This document shows positions 8,994-18,795 of a stretch of DNA of 48,471 bases, piece after piece. The stretch lies in contig JAUVYV010000026.1 of the NCBI GenBank assembly GCA_030602885.1, positions 1 through 48,471 on the forward strand, written 5' to 3'. This stretch comes from Phycisphaerales bacterium. Lineage in GTDB: Bacteria; Planctomycetota; Phycisphaerae; Sedimentisphaerales; Anaerobacaceae. The notes beneath the pieces were generated by a model. It searched no databases, was not told the DNA's origin, and was given only the letters and a program-made list of their open reading frames with translations. The position numbers and the translations under genes were made by a program. Numbering within the stretch: the stretch's first letter is position 1; each line of letters opens with the position of its first letter.

Positions 8994-9179
8994 ATGTTAC
9001 CGGTAAAGAAAACCAGCAAAGCCAGAACGAGAACTCGCCGAAGCCACCATCGGCTTGGGGCGACTAATTATTCCGTCTGCAAAAAGTGCGGCCAGGCAAA
9101 ACTCCCGCACGCCGCCTGTCAAAGCTGCGGGTATCTCAATCCAAAGATTACACTCGACCTCGGCAAGGAATCCGAATAG
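8994..9179 (+). CDS. rpmF: Large-subunit ribosomal protein bL32
   Basis: 61 residues, normal length for bL32. Starts MLPVKKTSKARTRTRRSHH, the variant of the usual AVPKRKTSKSR opening, and has a complete zinc ribbon: Cys29/Cys32 (CKKC) and Cys42/Cys45 (CQSC). It binds 23S rRNA near the peptidyl-transferase exit of the large subunit. First gene of the unit; plsX begins 12 bp after its stop, and rpmF-plsX-fabH is a widely conserved order linking ribosome and lipid synthesis. Confidence 0.95.
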   Translation: MLPVKKTSKARTRTRRSHHRLGATNYSVCKKCGQAKLPHAACQSCGYLNPKITLDLGKESE

Positions 9180-9191
9180 GGGTTGGACAAA

Positions 9192-10256
9192 ATGCGAATT
9201 GCCATCGACGCCATGGGCGGTGATAACGCCCCTGACGAAATTATTGCGGGCGCCCTCGAATCGATTGAAGCGCTCTCAGAAAACGACGAACTCATACTTG
9301 TCGGCCCTCGCCTCGTCATCGAGCCGCGTCTCCCGGAAAAACGGGCACGAGAAGGCATTCTCTCAATCGTCGATGCACCCGACGTCATCGCCATGGACGC
9401 CTCGCCTATCGACTCGCTCCGCAAAAAGCCCAAAAGCTCCATCGCCATCCTCGCAAAGCTCGCCAAACTGGGGCGCGCCGATGCCGTCGTCTCCGCCGGG
9501 AACACCGGCGCCTGCGTCGCCGCTTTCCAGATGCGAATGAGAAAGCTGCCCGGCGTCAACCGACCCGGCATCGCCGTGGTCTTCCCTACCTTCAAAGGCC
9601 CCGTCACCATCTGCGACGTCGGAGCAAACATAGCGTGCAAACCTATAAATCTTTACCAGTACGCTATCATGGCCCGATTGTATTCGCAGCATCTTTTTGG
9701 AATAGAGAATCCGCGCGTGGGGCTTATGAGCATCGGCTCCGAGGACGCCAAGGGCAACGAGGTTGTGAAAAAGGCGAGGGACCTGCTGAAAACGAACGAG
9801 AACCTGAACTTCATCGGAAATATCGAAGGCAGGGACATCTTCACGGGCGTTTGTGACGTTGCTATCTGTGACGGGTTTGTGGGCAACGTTGTTTTGAAGC
9901 TGACCGAAGGTCTGGTGGACGGTCTGTTCAATGCCATCAAGCAGGAGCTGATGCACGAGAAACCTCGGCTGGCGAGAAAGTTCAAGCCCATCATGCAGAG
10001 GATATACAAGAAACACGACTACAACACGTACGGCGGAGCACTGCTGCTCGGGATTAACGGCACGGCACTGATATGCCACGGTTCGAGCGAGGCCAGGACC
10101 GTCAGGAACGCGATAGTCGCCGCCAGAAAATACCACTGTGAAAAAATAAACGACAAGATTATCGAGTATCTCTCGGGAACCGAGTGCGGCGAGGACTCGC
10201 AAACAACCGGCTCGGAGAAAGTTGCGTTAGGAACCACGGATGGACAAGCCAGGTAA
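9192..10256 (+). CDS. plsX: Phosphate acyltransferase PlsX
   Basis: 354 residues from ATG 9192 (MRIAIDAMGGDNAP); an in-frame TTG at 9183 is less likely. PlsX turns acyl-ACP into acyl-phosphate for phospholipid synthesis at the membrane face. Family signatures visible: AIDAMGGD.AP at the start, SAGNTGA near 105, GA N region (CDVGAN) near 140, and GFVGNVVLK near 230. Its 3' end overlaps fabH by 17 bp, so the two are translationally coupled. Composition changes abruptly inside the gene: by hand count 9361-9420 has 25 C and 12 G, while 9721-9780 has 12 C and 24 G. Confidence 0.95.
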   Translation: MRIAIDAMGGDNAPDEIIAGALESIEALSENDELILVGPRLVIEPRLPEKRAREGILSIVDAPDVIAMDASPIDSLRKKPKSSIAILAKLAKLGRADAVVSAGNTGACVAAFQMRMRKLPGVNRPGIAVVFPTFKGPVTICDVGANIACKPINLYQYAIMARLYSQHLFGIENPRVGLMSIGSEDAKGNEVVKKARDLLKTNENLNFIGNIEGRDIFTGVCDVAICDGFVGNVVLKLTEGLVDGLFNAIKQELMHEKPRLARKFKPIMQRIYKKHDYNTYGGALLLGINGTALICHGSSEARTVRNAIVAARKYHCEKINDKIIEYLSGTECGEDSQTTGSEKVALGTTDGQAR

Positions 10257-11253
10257 CTCTCATCTTCACCCCTATCGAGCGGTCATCACGGGGCACGGCT
10301 CGTATGCGCCGGCCAAGGTACTGACCAACGAAGAGCTCGCGAAAATGGTCGATACGAGCGATGAGTGGATTACCACGCGAACCGGAATCAAGACCCGGCA
10401 TATAACTACAGAAGACGAAACGACCGCGATGCTGGCCACCGAGGCGGCAAAATTAGCGCTGGCTGAGGCAAAGCTCAAGCCGGAAGACCTCGAGATTATT
10501 ATCGTCGCGACGATAACTCCCGAGATGGTCTTTCCCTCGACGGCCTGCTTCGTCCAGAAGAATCTGGGCGCCAAAAAGGCCTGGGTGTTCGATTTGGCCG
10601 CTGCCTGCAGCGGGTTCGTGTACGGCATCTCCATCGTCCAGCAGTTCCTCGAGGCCGGCAGATTCAACAATGCCCTGGTCATCGGCGCCGAGACGCTTAC
10701 GAAGATCACCAACTTCAAAGACCGCACAAGCTGTATCCTCTTCGGCGACGCCGCGGGTGCCGTAGTACTCGAGCGAAAACCGGATGGTTTGAGCGGAGTA
10801 ATCTACAGCACGATGCACTCGGACGGCGAGTACTGGCGGACGCTGAACTGCCAGGCCTACGGCTCGCGTCACCCCTCGCCAAAGCCCCTCGATAACCCCG
10901 ATATGGTATTTATGGAAATCAAGGGCAGAGAAGTCTATCAGCAGGCCGTGCGAAGAATCGTCGAGGTACTCGAGGCCTGCCTGGACCACTGTGGCCTTAC
11001 CACCGACGATATCAAGATGGTCATCTCGCACCAGATGAACGCGAGGATTATAGAGTCCGCAGGAAAACGGCTCAAGCTGCCGCCTGAAAAGGTTTTTATA
11101 AACATCAACGAGTACGGCAATACCTCCGCTGCTTCGGTGCCCCTGGCTTTCGACGAATGCGTCCGAAAGGGACTCATCAAAAGAGGCGACCTCGTCGTCT
11201 TCGTCGCATTCGGAGCAGGCCTCACCTGGGGAGCAAATGTCATTCGCTTTTAA
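10240..11253 (+). CDS. fabH: 3-oxoacyl-ACP synthase III (KASIII)
   Basis: 337 residues. FabH condenses acetyl-CoA with malonyl-ACP to open each round of fatty-acid synthesis. The catalytic triad is readable as Cys123 (AAACSGF), His264 (ISHQMNARI) and Asn294 (NEYGNTSAAS). DEWITTRTGI near 41-50 and the C-terminal GAGLTWGA are typical. His264 is preceded by Ser where many FabH proteins have Pro. It begins inside plsX and ends the operon; a recR stub follows in the same frame after the stop. Confidence 0.95.
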   Translation: MDKPGNSHLHPYRAVITGHGSYAPAKVLTNEELAKMVDTSDEWITTRTGIKTRHITTEDETTAMLATEAAKLALAEAKLKPEDLEIIIVATITPEMVFPSTACFVQKNLGAKKAWVFDLAAACSGFVYGISIVQQFLEAGRFNNALVIGAETLTKITNFKDRTSCILFGDAAGAVVLERKPDGLSGVIYSTMHSDGEYWRTLNCQAYGSRHPSPKPLDNPDMVFMEIKGREVYQQAVRRIVEVLEACLDHCGLTTDDIKMVISHQMNARIIESAGKRLKLPPEKVFININEYGNTSAASVPLAFDECVRKGLIKRGDLVVFVAFGAGLTWGANVIRF

Positions 11254-11547
11254 TCACCGCCCTTTACCGCCGAGGTCGAAAGCAAAACCAAACAATGCAA
11301 AATCTGCTATAATCTGGCCGAAACCGACACCTGTCAAATCTGCTCCGATACCCGCCGCGACAAATCACAAATCTGCGTCGTCGAACAGCCCAGGAATGTG
11401 GTGACGCTCGAGAAAACCGGTGCCTGCAGATGGGTCTATCACGTCCTCGGCGGCCATATCGCCCCGCTTGCCATTGCTCGACACACCCGCCTGCGCGCAC
11501 ATAAGGACCAGAATTGCGTTTTCCTAATCAAGCGGCTTTATCCGTAA
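11254..11547 (+). pseudogene. recR: Truncated recR remnant
   Basis: Directly after the fabH stop, in the same frame, a start-less open stretch reads from about 11272: EVESKTKQCKICYNLAE, then TCQIC, RRDKSQICVVEQPRNV, LEKTG and YHVLGGHIAPL. That is the middle of RecR: the four-Cys zinc finger (CKIC...CQIC, all four Cys kept) and the start of the Toprim domain. The N-terminal helix-hairpin-helix and the rest of Toprim (after about 11442) are missing; the frame then drifts to a stop at 11545. A full recR of about 200 codons is expected elsewhere in the genome. The tail overlaps the convergent gene ending at 11524. Confidence 0.75.
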
Positions 11548-12978
11548 GTCCTTAAACCAAACAGGGTTACCATGAAACTGGAACCCGATATGCCCCTCTC
11601 TCGGCATATCCTTATAAGCCGTACTGAACTTATTTCCCGAACCGTCCGGATTCTTGTGTGGCTGCGTCCACAAATCGAGGTCCATATCGATAATATCTTC
11701 GCCGTTTAGATTAACGTAAATCTTGTTGTCGATACAGGTTATGACATAGTGATTCCACTCACCTGCCGCCTTGACCGCCTTCTTACTTGGGCTCAGGCAG
11801 TCATAAATCGCACCGCACTGCCCATGCGGCGTACCGTCCGTACTCGAGTGTATCTGCACCTCAATCGCCGTATTCAGCCAGTTTTTGATACTGCCCGTAC
11901 GAATAAAAACCCCGCTGTTACCCCCCTGCTCAACACGGTACTCCAGCTCTAACAAGAAGTTACCGTACCTTTCCTTCGTCCAGATATCCAGGTCCCACCC
12001 ATGCGCATCAGACCTTGGCGACAAAACACCTTCTCCGTCAAAGCTCCAGGTCCCCGCCTTCTGCACCGCATTCGACAAGTCCTTCTCGAACAAGTCTTTA
12101 TACTCAGCACGGCTCAGCTCCGCCGCGACCTTGTTGAAGAACTCCCCGCACTTCTTTATCTCCGCTATGTTATCCTCCCAGTGATACTCGTATTCGATAG
12201 CAAAAACCCCCTTAAACCCCTGCCTGTCAAGCTCTTCCAGCATCGCCCTCGCATCTCCAGCCCCCGTTCCCCATACCACATCGTGGGCCCTCTTGTTACC
12301 GAATTCGTTTAAGTCCTTAAAATGCAAGCTCTTAATGCGTCCTTCGAGTTTCTTGAGCGCCTCGATAGGATTGATTCCCGATCGCATCCAGTGCCCCGTA
12401 TCGGCACACGCACCAATATACTCACTGCGGCCTTTGCAGACCTTCAGCACCGTATCCGGATTCCAATAGTGCGACGGCTCCGGATGGTTATGAATGGCAA
12501 CATTGATTTTGTACTCCCGGCACAGTTTATCTATCAGGTCAAACGCCTCTTCCGGCGGCTCGGAAACAATCGTCTCAATGCCCATATCCTTAGCAAAATC
12601 AAATACCTGCCGACATTTTGCTTCATCGTTCGGCAGGGCGACCACCCCGTAATTGACAAGTTTTATCCCTGCCTCTGCGAGCTTTGCTTTGACATCGGCC
12701 CTGAGCCGCGCCGGCATCAGGTGGTGCATTTTCGCACCCGGCTTATCGGGACTGAGGGACTGACCCGGATACGCCTCGATGTGGTGCATTCCTGCGGCTC
12801 CGGTCTTTTCAATCGCCTCAAAGAATGTGAATTTATTAAATGACCAAGCCTGCACGGCGAGCTGCCAGCCGTCGTAAGTGTCTTTCGGCACGGACTTTGC
12901 AACCGCCGGCTCTAAAGAAATGAACAATGATGTAGCCAGCACAGCCGCGATGATTGTGAGTCTTGTTTTGTACGTCAT
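11524..12978 (-). CDS. Exported fusion: sugar isomerase/epimerase TIM barrel + DUF1080 (3-keto-disaccharide hydrolase family)
   Basis: 484 residues with a Sec signal (1-27, ending AVAK). The barrel (about 37-295) belongs to the AP-endonuclease-2/sugar-phosphate-isomerase family; likely divalent-metal ligands lie in VSEPPEE, AIHNH, ADTGHWMRSG and AIEYEYHW. The second part (about 300-484) is a DUF1080 beta-sandwich (GTWSFDGEGVLSP, SGVFIRTG, GEWNHYVITC, GHIGFQFHGNPVWFKDLRI). A single exported polypeptide would thus cleave a 3-keto-glycoside and rearrange the product. The barrel is very close to barrel 2 of the four-domain protein at 27095-30454. AGGAGAG lies 5 bases before ATG 12978. It is the most downstream gene of the cluster. 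Confidence 0.85.
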   Translation of the reverse strand: MTYKTRLTIIAAVLATSLFISLEPAVAKSVPKDTYDGWQLAVQAWSFNKFTFFEAIEKTGAAGMHHIEAYPGQSLSPDKPGAKMHHLMPARLRADVKAKLAEAGIKLVNYGVVALPNDEAKCRQVFDFAKDMGIETIVSEPPEEAFDLIDKLCREYKINVAIHNHPEPSHYWNPDTVLKVCKGRSEYIGACADTGHWMRSGINPIEALKKLEGRIKSLHFKDLNEFGNKRAHDVVWGTGAGDARAMLEELDRQGFKGVFAIEYEYHWEDNIAEIKKCGEFFNKVAAELSRAEYKDLFEKDLSNAVQKAGTWSFDGEGVLSPRSDAHGWDLDIWTKERYGNFLLELEYRVEQGGNSGVFIRTGSIKNWLNTAIEVQIHSSTDGTPHGQCGAIYDCLSPSKKAVKAAGEWNHYVITCIDNKIYVNLNGEDIIDMDLDLWTQPHKNPDGSGNKFSTAYKDMPREGHIGFQFHGNPVWFKDLRIKPLD

Positions 12979-13019
12979 TTTTCTCTCCTGTTACTGAAAG
13001 TCATATCGTTTAGCTCTGA

Positions 13020-14327
13020 TTAGAGCTGCCACGGGCTTCTCATTGCCCGCGATAACATTTGGTTTGCCTCTGAGTCATTAACGAATCTTTCGTTTCCCGG
13101 GTCCCAGCGCAGCTTTCTGCCCAGTTTCAGGGCGATATTGCCCAGGTGGCAGATAGTGACCGAACGGTGCGCAACCTCAGGTGGCGCTATAGTATCGCGC
13201 CTTGTTTTTACACAGTCAATGAAGTTTCTGTGGTGGTCGTCGCTTTGGTACAGATGGACCTCATCGGCACCAATTCTCGAATTCAACAGCGATTTTGGCT
13301 CGGCATCGATATACGAGCGAGCCATAACCCAGCCGTTGGTGCCCTCAAAGCGAATGCCCTGGTCCATTTTTGCAATGTCACGTGTGGCGCATACCAGTTT
13401 TACGCCGTTTTCATAAGTGTAGTGCACCTCGAAGCTTGTGGCTGTATCCCACAGACCGTCTCGCGGGAACCGGCCTGTGCCTTCTATTTCAACGGGCCCT
13501 GTGTGTTCGGTATCGTTGCCCCACTGGGCAAGGTCGTTATCATGAGCCCCAAGGTCGGTCATAACCCCACCGGCATAGTCGGATATGTACCTGAAGGAGC
13601 CGTGGCATCGCCGTTTTGTATAAGGGGCCCACGGAGCAGGCCCAAGCCATAAGTCGTAGTCGAGACCGTCAGGAACGGGCATTGTGGCTTGTGGGGCGAT
13701 GGCGCGTCCTGTTGGGACACAGGTGCGGATGGTGTGGAGCCGGCCGATTCGGCCGTTGCGGACAAGCTCACAGGCAAAGCGGGCGGCTTGACCCGATCGC
13801 AACTGCGTTCCGGCCTGAAACACACGATTGTATTGCTTGATTATGTTACAGAGCGTACGACCCTCGGCTATCGTCTTAGAGAGGGGTTTTTCGCAGTAGA
13901 TGTCTTTACCGGCTCTGGCTGCCGCGATTGAGATCGGCACATGCCAGTGGTCCGGAGTGGCTATCAATACGGTGTCGATATCGTCTCTTTCAAGCAGGTC
14001 GCGAAAATCGTTGTAAGCTGCGCAGCTGCCGTAGTTTGCCTTGACGACAGCAGATTCGTAATGCTCTTCAACTTCGTTCTTGGCGCGTTTGCAGTGGGCG
14101 ATATCGACGTCGCATACGGCGACGATTTGGACGTCGCCGAACTTTAGGAAACCCCTCATATCACTGAGGCCCATATTGTTTGTACCGATGCAGCCCATAG
14201 TTATCCGGGCGCTCGGGGCGGTCGATTTGGCCAGACCGAGTGCGAATGAACGGACTACTAAGGGTACGGATACGGCGGCGACGGCGGTGCGTTTCAGAAA
14301 ATCACGTCTCGACAGCTTCTCTTTCAT
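13020..14327 (-). CDS. Tat-exported Gfo/Idh/MocA family oxidoreductase
   Basis: 435 residues. Twin-arginine signal LSRRDFLKR at 5-13, so it should be exported folded with its nicotinamide cofactor bound, like glucose-fructose oxidoreductase. N-terminal Rossmann fold (GCIGTNNMG at 45-53), the catalytic Lys147 in YCEKPL, then a C-terminal alpha/beta domain with DLGAHDNDLAQWG carrying the second catalytic His/Asp pair. It ends in MRSPWQL, a variant of a C-terminal signature shared by nine of the ten exported copies. Substrate unknown; neighbours point to sugar C3 oxidation. No clear ribosome site precedes ATG 14327. Confidence 0.9.
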   Translation of the reverse strand: MKEKLSRRDFLKRTAVAAVSVPLVVRSFALGLAKSTAPSARITMGCIGTNNMGLSDMRGFLKFGDVQIVAVCDVDIAHCKRAKNEVEEHYESAVVKANYGSCAAYNDFRDLLERDDIDTVLIATPDHWHVPISIAAARAGKDIYCEKPLSKTIAEGRTLCNIIKQYNRVFQAGTQLRSGQAARFACELVRNGRIGRLHTIRTCVPTGRAIAPQATMPVPDGLDYDLWLGPAPWAPYTKRRCHGSFRYISDYAGGVMTDLGAHDNDLAQWGNDTEHTGPVEIEGTGRFPRDGLWDTATSFEVHYTYENGVKLVCATRDIAKMDQGIRFEGTNGWVMARSYIDAEPKSLLNSRIGADEVHLYQSDDHHRNFIDCVKTRRDTIAPPEVAHRSVTICHLGNIALKLGRKLRWDPGNERFVNDSEANQMLSRAMRSPWQL

Positions 14328-14386
14328 AACGACATTATGCTGTTAGCCGGATACGCAGCCAGAGAACAGCCGGTGCATGCGGCAGG

Positions 14387-15073
14387 TCACTTAAGCTTTC
14401 GGATAAATACGTTTCTGAAATAGAGCGGCGAGTTGTGCGCCTGCAGCTCTATTGAGCCTGCCGGGTAGATTTCGATGTCTCGCTGCCAGAAGTTTTCAAG
14501 CTCTGTGGTATCCACGACGAGCTGGTCGTTGAGATAGACGATAACCCATTTGCCAATCATAATGATTCTGAAGGTGTTCCACTCACCGGGCGGTTTGTCG
14601 GCGGTTTTGATGGGCTTGTCGGGATTGTTCTTGTTGTTATAAAGTCCGCCCGAGCCGACGTGGGATTTTGCGGGGTCCCAAATCTGGACCTGTGGAGTAC
14701 CGCGCAGGTAAATGCCGCTGTCGGTACCGGGTTCAATTTTCCAATCAACCAGAAGCTCGAAATCTGCATAGTCTTTGACGGTGCATATACTATCGAATCC
14801 GCTGCCGTCATAGACCAGGATGCCATCGACGACATTCCAGTGCTGTCGCATCAGTTCATCAGCTTTTGCCTGTGCTTCGGCGAGTTCTTCAGGGGTCATT
14901 TTGGCACGAGTCACCGGATTACCTACAAGTCCTTTGAAGCCGGAGAGGTCTTTACCGTTGAACAGTGCGACAAAGCCCTTCGGTGGCCTGTTCAGTACCT
15001 GTGGCTGTGCGCAACCTTGAAGCATTGCGATAAAGAACGCAGTTATTGCCAACGCTATTGTTTTTCGACTCAT
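14387..15073 (-). CDS. DUF1080 (3-keto-disaccharide hydrolase family) lipoprotein
   Basis: 228 residues. The signal ends in LQGC, a lipobox with Cys21 as the lipidated residue, so the protein is membrane-anchored outside the cytoplasm. The mature part is one DUF1080 beta-sandwich: GFVALFNGKDLSGFKG near 33-48, DGILVYDGSGFDSICT, DFELLVDWKIEPGTDSGIYLRG, GEWNTFRI and a closing SPLYFRNVFIRKL. Family members hydrolyse or eliminate across the glycosidic bond of 3-keto sugars. It lies between two exported oxidoreductases (59 and 27 bp gaps), which fits cleavage of their products. Confidence 0.88.
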   Translation of the reverse strand: MSRKTIALAITAFFIAMLQGCAQPQVLNRPPKGFVALFNGKDLSGFKGLVGNPVTRAKMTPEELAEAQAKADELMRQHWNVVDGILVYDGSGFDSICTVKDYADFELLVDWKIEPGTDSGIYLRGTPQVQIWDPAKSHVGSGGLYNNKNNPDKPIKTADKPPGEWNTFRIIMIGKWVIVYLNDQLVVDTTELENFWQRDIEIYPAGSIELQAHNSPLYFRNVFIRKLK

Positions 15074-15100
15074 GGTAGTCCGATTGAACCTGCCTTATAC

Positions 15101-16516
15101 TTAGAGGAACCATCCTTCGCGATACGGGCTATGGACGAACTCGTTAGCCGTATCATCGTTGGTAAACTTCATGTTCTCACCATCCCATTCGAGCACTTTG
15201 TATGGGTTGCGAATGGCGAGATTTCCCATAACGACGGTCTCTGTGAATGGGCCGGCGTAGTCAAAGTTGGAGCCGGCGGGCGACCCGCCCTTACAGGTAG
15301 CGAGCCAGTTCTTTTCGTGACCGTCCATGCCGTCCTTGACGCGTGGAATTGTTCCAGCCGGTCTTTTGTATTCTCTCATTTTTGTTTCGGGGACAATACG
15401 GGGGTTTTTCCCGTAACAGCCGCACATAATGATGCCCTTGTCACCCATAAAGAGCGCTCCGCCGTCCTTATCGCCCATCATCCTGCCCGGCTCGAGCTCT
15501 TCGGGCCTTGGGGGCATCAGGCCGCCGTCATACCAAGTGACCTTAACCTCGGGCATTTGGATTTTGGGCATTGGGTCACGAGCGGGGAATTTGAAGCGGA
15601 TGATGCTTGCCCTGGGGTAAGTCTCTCGAACACCAATTTTCTCCCAGCCCTTGCCGGCTAATCTGGTTGAGGAACAGGCCTCAACGGTAACAGGATACTT
15701 GAGATTAAGCGCCCAGAAGGCGGGGTCGAGGATATGGCAGGCCATATCGCCGAGGGCGCCGCAGCCGAAATCGACCCAGGCCCGCCAGCCAAACGGATGA
15801 TAGAGGTCTTTAACATAGGGTCTCTCCGGTGACGGGCCAAGCCATAGGTCCCAATCAAAATATGAAGGGACATCATCAACCCGTTTCGGTCTTTCGATTC
15901 CCTGGGGCCAGACGGGTCTGTCTGTCCAGGCGTGAACCTCGCGGACGGGCCCAATGGCGCCATCCCAAATCCACTCGCATATTAGACGGATGTCCTGAGA
16001 AGAATGGCCCTGGTTGCCCATCTGCGTTGCGACGCCGGCCTCTCTTGCGGCCTCGGTGAGCTTTCTCGCCTCATAGACGGTATGCGTCATCGGTTTCTGG
16101 CAATAGACGTGCTTTCCCATTTTGATTGCCATCATTGCAGCAACGGCGTGTGTGTGGTCGGGCGGGGCGACGATAACCGCATCAATATCTTTTTGCTTTT
16201 CGAGCATCTTGCGAAAGTCTCTGTACGTTTTCGCCTTAGGATATTCTTTGTAAACGTCGGCGCCCCGTTTGTCGTCCACGTCACAGAGGGCGACGATATT
16301 CTCGCCGGCATCGGCGCATCTTTTGGTGTTCCAGCGACCCATGCCGGCGGCGCCGACGGTGGCGATGTTGAGTTTTTCGCTGGGCGGCGTCTGGCCGGCA
16401 CCCAGGACATGCCGCGGGACTATGGTAAATGCGGCTGCTGTGGCGGCTGAGCCGAGAAAATCGCGTCGAGAAATTGATGCGTGGTTTGATTGGTCTGGTT
16501 TGACACTTTTAGTCAT
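15101..16516 (-). CDS. Tat-exported Gfo/Idh/MocA oxidoreductase, divergent subgroup
   Basis: 471 residues, the longest exported copy. Tat signal [15 protein letters not shown] at 17-31 behind an extended N-terminus. Cofactor loop [10 protein letters not shown]; the catalytic lysine lies in YCQKPMTHT (Gln replaces the Glu of EKP); second catalytic region [13 protein letters not shown]. It lacks the MRSPWHL ending of its neighbours and finishes SPYREGWFL instead, and its middle carries a long insertion (about residues 300-400). These points place it in another branch of the family with its own substrate. AGGAGA six bases before ATG 16516 supports the start. Confidence 0.9.
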   Translation of the reverse strand: MTKSVKPDQSNHASISRRDFLGSAATAAAFTIVPRHVLGAGQTPPSEKLNIATVGAAGMGRWNTKRCADAGENIVALCDVDDKRGADVYKEYPKAKTYRDFRKMLEKQKDIDAVIVAPPDHTHAVAAMMAIKMGKHVYCQKPMTHTVYEARKLTEAAREAGVATQMGNQGHSSQDIRLICEWIWDGAIGPVREVHAWTDRPVWPQGIERPKRVDDVPSYFDWDLWLGPSPERPYVKDLYHPFGWRAWVDFGCGALGDMACHILDPAFWALNLKYPVTVEACSSTRLAGKGWEKIGVRETYPRASIIRFKFPARDPMPKIQMPEVKVTWYDGGLMPPRPEELEPGRMMGDKDGGALFMGDKGIIMCGCYGKNPRIVPETKMREYKRPAGTIPRVKDGMDGHEKNWLATCKGGSPAGSNFDYAGPFTETVVMGNLAIRNPYKVLEWDGENMKFTNDDTANEFVHSPYREGWFL

Positions 16517-16649
16517 ATTGCTTCTCCTAATAATTCGCCGGAGCTGCGAACGGCGTCGGATGGATGTCAGCGTTCGATAAAGATGAATGATTGCTGCAAA
16601 CCCAAGGCGCAGCCGAAGTCGGACGTCTGCAGTAACCGCCCGGTCACTA

Positions 16650-18716
16650 TCAGTTGCGTTCCATAAATCCTAACATTCTCTTGGCCTGCTGACGGACTGT
16701 TTCGCTTTTGGTTGTCTCCAACACTTTTTTGAGCAGCTCTTTTGTCTCTTCCGGGTGATCTTCTGCGGTGCTGCGGGCGATTTTAACGACGGCGGCCTCG
16801 GCTTCCTGGCTGAGCTGCGGGTCGTCAAGGTATCCGGCGGCCATCTGCATACCTTCCCAGGAGCCGGTAGTGCCGACTCCGGACAGGACCATTTTCTTTT
16901 CGTTGACATTCGGGGCAAGGCCCATAGCAGTCTTATACATTTTAATGGTCTGCTCGGTCGGCCTGTCGCTTTTGATACCGATAAGGCGGATGTAGCCGCG
17001 AAGCGCCAAGACCTTGTGAACCTGGTTTTCGGAGGTTTGTGCCACGTCGAGCAGCTCGGCAGCGGGCTCCGGTGTCGGCCATTCGGAGAGAGCTCGTACG
17101 GCAGCATCTTTTATCTTGGGATCACTGTCTTTGAGGGCCTTGCGAAGCACCGGCATAGCACTGTCAACGCCGATTTTCCCGAGGACACTGAGCAGTGAGG
17201 ACCTTGCAGGGACATCCTTGACCGACGGCAGCGCAGCAAGGACAGCGTTTGCCTGTTCTTGTTGGTCGGTGATTTTGCGTGCGACAGCAACGATGGTTTT
17301 TTCCATCTCACCGCGTTCAGAGCTGCTGTCGGTTCGGACGAGAATGTCGATGAGTGCGGGCAAATCCTTCGGCTGAACGACGGTTCTAAATGCCTTGATC
17401 GACTCGATTCTTACTTTGCTGTCGGAATCGCTGATGGTCTTAAGCAGCACAGGGACGGAGCCGGCGGTATTTCGCCGGTCGAGGCTGCGGATCAGCTCAA
17501 CCTTAGCCGAGGCATCGGCGCCGGGGATTTTCTGCAGGATGGCCCGGTCGATGTCGGCCCCCCGGAGACGGTAGAGACTCTGCTGTGCAGCCTGCTGCTC
17601 GTCGCCGGTGGTTTTTGCAGCGGCACTTACGAGAAGGTCAACCGTGGAGGCGTCGCCGAGCTTTGCCAGGGCGCTTAGGGCGGCGACACGGACGGCGGCA
17701 TCCGAGCTTTTCGTTTCACCAACTACGGAATCCAGTGCGGCCTTGTCGCCGCAGTCGGCCAACGCACTGAGCAACTGGACCTGGCTGGTGACGGAGAGGT
17801 TAGGAAGCAGAGCGGCGACGGCCTTTATCATCTCGCTATCGGCGACATCTCTTAGCAGACCGATTGCGACCGTTTGCATGGGCTGGTCGCTCGCCTTGAG
17901 GGCGCCGACGACGGTCTCTGTGGGATTTTCGGCAGTTGTCACCATACCCCTGAGAGCGGCCGCCCTGATGGGCATGACCTTTTCCTGGGTGTAAAGTTTC
18001 TGGTAGATTGCAAAGGCCTGGCTTTTTTTGCCGCCGGCGGCGAGACGGTCGGCACATTTCAGGTACGCATCGAGTACCTGGGTCCTGAGTGCACCGCTTG
18101 TCTTGCCCATGGCCTTGGCAAGGGTTTCAGTGGCGGCAACGCTGCCTATCCGCCCTAAGGCGGCCGCAGCGGCGCCGGCTATCATCTTGTCCGAATCGTC
18201 GATGAGTTTTGCAATCTCAGGCACCGCCTTTGTATCGCCGCGGACCGCCAACGTGTTTATTATGCCTACCTTCGCCTTGCCGGTTGCTCTCACAAGAGCG
18301 CTCCTCAGGGCCTCATCCACCGCTGAGCCGGGTATACGTTCAAGGGCATACCTTGCCATATCAGAATACTTCTCATCGGTCAGCATAGGGGCCAGCGCAG
18401 GCACCGAGTCCTCGGTGCCGATTAAGCTGAGCTGTTTGCAGGCGAACTGTTTGGCGGCGTATGTGGCATCGGAGCAAACGAAGTCATCGAGCCGCTTTTC
18501 AACCTGTTTCAGCATGTCGGGCGAAGTGCCCGCTTCGCGGATCATGTCGGTGATTTTGGTCAGGTTCTCGCGACTCTGGCCGTAATCATAGGTCTTGACT
18601 TGAATCAGGAGGTCGTCAAGCTCCTGAATGTCCACGGCAGCGAGTGATATGCCGCCGGCAAAGGTACAGCAGATGATGACGAGTGAGACGGCTGCAATTC
18701 TGGTCCAACGCTTCAT
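16650..18716 (-). CDS. Secreted HEAT-repeat protein
   Basis: 688 residues from ATG 18716 (AAAGGA eight bases upstream); the frame extends seven codons further but without a ribosome site. Sec signal 1-26 (ending SLAAV). The rest is a continuous series of roughly 30-35-residue helical repeats of the HEAT/PBS-lyase type, for example [68 protein letters not shown]. No catalytic motif is visible. In planctomycetes such solenoids often accompany exported sugar enzymes and probably bind proteins or glycans; here it lies between the oxidoreductase/DUF1080 genes and a ThuA gene. Function is inferred only from context. Confidence 0.85.
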   Translation of the reverse strand: MKRWTRIAAVSLVIICCTFAGGISLAAVDIQELDDLLIQVKTYDYGQSRENLTKITDMIREAGTSPDMLKQVEKRLDDFVCSDATYAAKQFACKQLSLIGTEDSVPALAPMLTDEKYSDMARYALERIPGSAVDEALRSALVRATGKAKVGIINTLAVRGDTKAVPEIAKLIDDSDKMIAGAAAAALGRIGSVAATETLAKAMGKTSGALRTQVLDAYLKCADRLAAGGKKSQAFAIYQKLYTQEKVMPIRAAALRGMVTTAENPTETVVGALKASDQPMQTVAIGLLRDVADSEMIKAVAALLPNLSVTSQVQLLSALADCGDKAALDSVVGETKSSDAAVRVAALSALAKLGDASTVDLLVSAAAKTTGDEQQAAQQSLYRLRGADIDRAILQKIPGADASAKVELIRSLDRRNTAGSVPVLLKTISDSDSKVRIESIKAFRTVVQPKDLPALIDILVRTDSSSERGEMEKTIVAVARKITDQQEQANAVLAALPSVKDVPARSSLLSVLGKIGVDSAMPVLRKALKDSDPKIKDAAVRALSEWPTPEPAAELLDVAQTSENQVHKVLALRGYIRLIGIKSDRPTEQTIKMYKTAMGLAPNVNEKKMVLSGVGTTGSWEGMQMAAGYLDDPQLSQEAEAAVVKIARSTAEDHPEETKELLKKVLETTKSETVRQQAKRMLGFMERN

Positions 18717-18795
18717 AATTCTATCCTTTCCCAACACCTGAATATTAACATTCGGTTAAAAGACAATAGCTATTGTAATATGGCTGCAATAATCA

